Positions 60,714-64,000 of a stretch of 64,000 nucleotides of DNA are shown here, one piece after another. The DNA is from Caballeronia sordidicola. GTDB taxonomy: Bacteria > Pseudomonadota > Gammaproteobacteria > Burkholderiales > Burkholderiaceae. Each line of letters starts with the position of its first letter. Position 1 is the first letter of the stretch. The stretch spans positions 62,001 through 126,000 of the forward strand of contig NZ_FCOC02000014.1 in the NCBI RefSeq assembly GCF_001544455.2. The letters are read 5' to 3'. The notes under the pieces are model-generated. The model was not told where the DNA came from and did not search any database. It was given only the letters and a program-made list of their open reading frames with translations. A program made the translations under genes and the position numbers.

Positions 60714-61251
60714 GGATTCACACCTTTCATTGAGTAGCGGGACGGCCGCGTGCCCACACGCTGCATGAGCGGCCAGACCATAAACGTCCCTGCCCTGCGC
60801 ATTATTCCGGGGAGATGTCAGCCCGAAATTGGTTTTTTGTAATGGAATATGTTGACGCGAAATTAAATAGCGGCTTTTAATAAAATTGTCATCTGACAGC
60901 AGATGAACGCCCATTTTTTTAATATGGTTTCCTGATCAATTTGGAGAGATGGCCTTGGTTTATGCGCCTCGCAAACGATCAAGCGCCACACCGGCGCCGT
61001 CCCCGCACTCGACGATTCCGTAATCGCTTCGTCAGGTTTCTTGACGCCTGACTACGTGGACACCCAATCCGCAGAGTCAAAGACCCTCCTGTCTGACGGC
61101 TTAGCTTGACCAGAAATATAGAGTTCAATATAAATGCAAACGCGAATCGGTTGCATTCATTTATTTTCAATGAAAGACGAAAGTAAGAATCAGCTCAAGC
61201 CTTAAGTCCGGCCGGTTCACATTGCGCTCGCTACTTAAATCGGGGATGTTC
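60714..61251. other. Divergent intergenic region between cytochrome b561 and the TonB receptor
   Basis: About 540 bp, A/T-rich. It contains a TCATCTG/CAGATGA hairpin at 60889-60906 and an AATGCAA/TTGCATT dyad at 61134-61158. No good Fur box match was found by eye. No gene is seen. Confidence 0.5.
61134..61158. promoter_or_regulatory. Dyad upstream of the TonB-dependent receptor
   Basis: Perfect arms AATGCAA and TTGCATT with an 11-bp spacer, about 95 bp before the receptor start codon. It does not resemble a 19-bp Fur box well. The binding protein is unknown. Confidence 0.4.
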
Positions 61252-63417
61252 ATGGGTCGTAGTAAAGGTGCGGGCAAGCGTTCGTTGCTCCAAAAAAATA
61301 TCTTGCTCGCTAACGCGGTGTTGGCGATCGGCATGGCGGGTTCGATGATCAATCCCGCAAAAGCGGACGACTCAAACGACGCCGCACCGGCAACCGCGAA
61401 AGACGAGACGCAGCAGCTCGCGCCGGTTCAGGTCACAGGCAAGAAAGACCAGGGGTTTGCGCCGGTATCGGTGGAAACGGGCCCGTATCGCGGGCTCGAT
61501 GCGCTCGATGTTCCCGCCACGGTCAACGTCGTTACGCGCGAAGTCATGGACGCCCAGGGCGACACTGGTTTGTACGATGCGCTGCGCAACGTAGCCGGCG
61601 TCTCACGGCAACAATTGAGCGGCCTCGCATACGACAATCTTTCGATTCGCGGCATACCGCTAGATAACCGTGCGAGCTATTACTTCAACGGCGTATTGCC
61701 CATCGACAACAACATCTGGATGCCGATGGAAGACAAGGAGCGCGTCGAAGTCCTGAAAGGGGCCTCTGCGCTGTACTATGGTTTCGCGGCGCCTGCGGGC
61801 ATCGTGAACATGGTGACCAAACGTGCGGGCACGGAGCCCGTGACGAGCGTATCGGCACTTGGCGATTCGCATGGATCGGTCGGCGTGGCGGTGGATATAT
61901 CCCGGCGCTTCGGCACGAACGACCAGTTTGGCGTTCGCGTGAATGCAATGGACGAACACGTCGATACCCCTATCGACGGCGATCATGGTTATCGCAAGTT
62001 CGTCAGCGCCGCGCTCGACTGGAAGGTGAACAGCAAGCTCAAGCTTCAATACGACCTGGAGCACATCGAGACAAGCATTGTCGAGCAGGCCGGCATTACG
62101 CCGCTTGCCGCGAAAAACGGCGTGATCTCGCTGCCGGGACTGCCCGATCCAACCAAGCTGCTGGTCAGCGGCGACAAACCCACGAAGGCGAGCGCCACCA
62201 CGCAGTTGCTGCGTGCAGACTACGCGATCTCCGATAACTGGTCCGCAAACTTCAGCCTCGGCCAGTCGATCACGGGGCGAGACAGATGGGCATGGGTGTT
62301 CCAGAAGTACAACGTCGCGACCGGTGCAGGCACGCTGCAGGCAAGCCAGCAAAACGGCCAGATGTATGAAAACAAGATTGTCCGGCTGGAAGTGAACGGC
62401 GACGTGAAGACGGGTTCGATCCACCACGACATTACCTTGGGCGTCTCGCAAGACTGGCTTTATCAGCCCGATTTCACGACGAACTTCTTCACCGCCGCCC
62501 AGAACATCTACGATCCGATCGATATAACCAAGTTGACGCCCAGCGGTACACCTAAGCAATTTTTTGCGCAGCATGTGCGCAATAGCGGCGCGTACCTGTA
62601 TGACCGGATCGACTTGACACCGAAATGGCAATTTGTCGCCGGTGTGCGCAGATCCGAATACATGACCTCGCAAGCGGGCACGCCGAGTTCGGATATCAGC
62701 CATACGTCGCCATCGGGCAGCGTGATCTACAAGCTGACGCCCGCCGCCAGCGTGTATGCAAGCTACGTTGAAGCGCTTGAATCCGCCGGCAGCGCGCCCG
62801 TGACAGCAAGCAACGCCAACCAGATCCTGCCCGCCGCCGTCAGCAAGCAGGAAGAAGTCGGCGTGCGCACACGTTTCGCCAACAACACGCTTGTATCGGT
62901 TGCGCTGTTCAACATCAAGCAGGCCTCCGCCGATACCAACGCCGACAACCTCTTTGTGCTCGACGGCAACGCGCGCTATCGCGGCGTGGAGTTTTCGGTT
63001 CAGGGAGATCTCACGCGGGATATCTCGTTTATCGGCTCGGCGACCTATATAGACGCCAAGCAAATTGATTCCAGCGATCCCACGTTGCTGGGTAAAACGC
63101 CGGAAAACACCCCCCACGTGACCACGAGTCTTTTCGCTGAGTATCGAGTGCCGCTTGTCGCGGGCCTGTCGTTCAACGCCGGCATGTATTACATCGGGCC
63201 ACGTCCGGTGAATAGCGCGGATCAGGCTTATATTGGCGGCTACACGCTTTACACCGCAGGCGCGCGTTACGCGACGCGCATTTTTGGAAAACGCGTGTCG
63301 CTTCAGGCCAATCTCGAGAACGCGACAAACAAGCGCTACTGGAGCGCAACGGGTTCAAGTCAGATTGGCGAAGGGCTGTCGCGCACGCTCGAACTGAGTT
63401 CGACCATCGAGTTCTGA
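61252..63417 (+). CDS. TonB-dependent siderophore receptor
   Basis: 721 residues from ATG 61252 (GGGG 6 nt upstream); ATG 61246 is an alternative. A long signal peptide with a basic N-region (GRSKGAGKRSLLQKNILLANAVLAIGMAGSMINPAKA) precedes a TonB-box-like segment (APVQVTGKK). A plug domain follows (DVPATVNVVTREVMDAQG, LRNVAGVSRQQ, LSIRGIPLDNR, ERVEVLKGASALYYGFAAPAGIVNMVTKRA), then a 22-strand barrel ending in Phe (SSTIEF). It takes up a ferric siderophore using TonB energy. No N-terminal signalling domain for an ECF sigma is present. The siderophore is unknown. Confidence 0.93.
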   Translation: MGRSKGAGKRSLLQKNILLANAVLAIGMAGSMINPAKADDSNDAAPATAKDETQQLAPVQVTGKKDQGFAPVSVETGPYRGLDALDVPATVNVVTREVMDAQGDTGLYDALRNVAGVSRQQLSGLAYDNLSIRGIPLDNRASYYFNGVLPIDNNIWMPMEDKERVEVLKGASALYYGFAAPAGIVNMVTKRAGTEPVTSVSALGDSHGSVGVAVDISRRFGTNDQFGVRVNAMDEHVDTPIDGDHGYRKFVSAALDWKVNSKLKLQYDLEHIETSIVEQAGITPLAAKNGVISLPGLPDPTKLLVSGDKPTKASATTQLLRADYAISDNWSANFSLGQSITGRDRWAWVFQKYNVATGAGTLQASQQNGQMYENKIVRLEVNGDVKTGSIHHDITLGVSQDWLYQPDFTTNFFTAAQNIYDPIDITKLTPSGTPKQFFAQHVRNSGAYLYDRIDLTPKWQFVAGVRRSEYMTSQAGTPSSDISHTSPSGSVIYKLTPAASVYASYVEALESAGSAPVTASNANQILPAAVSKQEEVGVRTRFANNTLVSVALFNIKQASADTNADNLFVLDGNARYRGVEFSVQGDLTRDISFIGSATYIDAKQIDSSDPTLLGKTPENTPHVTTSLFAEYRVPLVAGLSFNAGMYYIGPRPVNSADQAYIGGYTLYTAGARYATRIFGKRVSLQANLENATNKRYWSATGSSQIGEGLSRTLELSSTIEF

Positions 63418-63619
63418 GGCGCTCGGCGGCAAAGGGAAACGGGGCCGAGGCGCAAATCACCGCACGTGGAAACGATCGAAGCAATGCTCGGTTCCGCTGC
63501 GTTGCAACGCTCCTTATGATCGGAGTTGCGTGCAACGAATCGGCCGGCTCTATCGCAAGATAATCCGCGTTACATGAGAAATACGTCGCGCCGGCCCGCC
63601 TCTTCCCGATATCCCACCT

Positions 63620-64000
63620 ATGCCAAAACGAACTGGACACATGCGCCTCGGCGCTTTTCTCTATCCGTCGGGACACCACATTGCCGCGTGGCGTCATCCT
63701 GACAGTCAGGCGGATGCCGGCATCAACTTCCAGCATTACGTCCGGCTTGCGCAGGCCGCTGAGGCGGCAAAGTTCGATCTGGTATTTCTCGCCGACGGAG
63801 TCGGCACGCGCGGAGACAATCTCGACTTTCTCAGCCGCACCGCGCACAGCTACATTGCGCAGTTCGAGCCGATCACCTTGCTGTCGGCGCTTGCGGCCGT
63901 AACCAGCCGGATTGGTTTCGTCGCAACGGCATCGACCAGCTTCAACGAGCCCTATCACGTCGCAAGGAAGTTCGCGTCGCTCGACCATATCAGCGGCGGC
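63620..64000 (+). CDS. LLM-class flavin-dependent monooxygenase, NtaA/SnaA/DszA type (3' end cut by window edge)
   Basis: 127 codons are visible and the frame runs off the right edge. ATG 63620 has no clear Shine-Dalgarno; an in-frame ATG at 63641 is possible. The start RLGAFLYPSGHHIAAWRHPDSQADAGINFQHYVRLAQAAEAAKFDLVFLADGVGTR, then LEPITLLSALAAVTSRIGFVATASTSFNEPYHVARKFASLDHISGG (first residue Phe-Glu in the sequence), is typical of FMNH2-dependent nitrilotriacetate or sulfur-compound monooxygenases. It would use FMNH2 and oxygen. Substrate unknown. Confidence 0.88.
   Translation, partial: MPKRTGHMRLGAFLYPSGHHIAAWRHPDSQADAGINFQHYVRLAQAAEAAKFDLVFLADGVGTRGDNLDFLSRTAHSYIAQFEPITLLSALAAVTSRIGFVATASTSFNEPYHVARKFASLDHISGG

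Noticed and set aside
61000..61251. Fur box upstream of the TonB-dependent receptor
   Set aside because: Searched for by eye because siderophore receptors are usually Fur-controlled, but no adequate 19-bp match was found.
61660..63117. 485-codon open frame on the minus strand
   Set aside because: It is antisense to the TonB-dependent receptor, whose domains are clear, and has no recognisable domain. High-GC third positions open such frames by chance.

Overview
The window is a GC-rich, densely coded piece of a betaproteobacterial genome. The gene content points to Burkholderia sensu lato (Paraburkholderia or Caballeronia-like). The evidence is a dgdR/dgdA pair for 2,2-dialkylglycine decarboxylase, an RpfF/RpfR pair for the cis-2-dodecenoic acid (BDSF) signal, a Burkholderiales-type porin, Aer, CadR/CadA, and many LysR, AraC, ROK and LacI regulators. 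This is recognition from protein sequence, not a database search. No rRNA, tRNA, CRISPR array, phage or intact insertion sequence was seen. The first gene (DUF3141) and the last (LLM-class flavin monooxygenase) run off the window edges.

Layout. 1-9.0 kb: regulators and small enzymes (DUF3141 hydrolase, FNR, PucR/CdaR-type regulator, esterase, divergent AraC/OhrR-type pair, LysR/RidA pair). 9.0-13.2 kb: dgdR-dgdA and ilvD. 13.5-16.3 kb: a Bcr/CflA exporter divergent from an arsR-SRPBCC-DUF1801 operon. 16.3-22.1 kb: a small surface-polysaccharide group (Tat/lipoprotein glycosidase, sugar-transfer ATP-grasp protein, GT2 glycosyltransferase, flippase). 22.1-32.2 kb: a seven-gene sugar uptake and catabolism operon (Gfo/Idh dehydrogenase, ribose-type ABC transporter, 2-hydroxyacid dehydrogenase, DUF4380 protein, HAD phosphatase), divergent from a ROK regulator and followed by a porin. 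32.6-34.2 kb: a second arsR-SRPBCC operon, with DUF899. 34.4-40.6 kb: an SsuABC-like ABC transporter with an extra second binding protein, then a LacI regulator and its MFS transporter. 41.4-49.7 kb: a signalling block (rpfF, rpfR, a PotD-like binding protein coupled to a diguanylate cyclase, aer). 49.8-54.4 kb: a short-chain dehydrogenase, a LuxR-type response regulator tail-to-tail with a hybrid histidine kinase, and a divergent sigma-70-like protein. 54.4-64 kb: ABM monooxygenase, MFS transporter, L-arabinose/D-galactose 1-dehydrogenase, cadR-cadA, cytochrome b561, a TonB-dependent siderophore receptor, and the start of an LLM monooxygenase.

The most interesting points are regulatory. A 22-bp perfect palindrome sits between a hybrid kinase and a divergent sigma-like gene. 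A polyamine-type binding protein is translationally coupled to a diguanylate cyclase next to the BDSF/c-di-GMP pair. Two arsR-SRPBCC operons have operators that overlap putatively leaderless starts. Twin OhrR-like palindromes mark a divergent promoter pair. An uncharacterised ROK-controlled oxidative sugar pathway is also present. Reading frames and sites were read directly; substrates and regulatory logic are inference.
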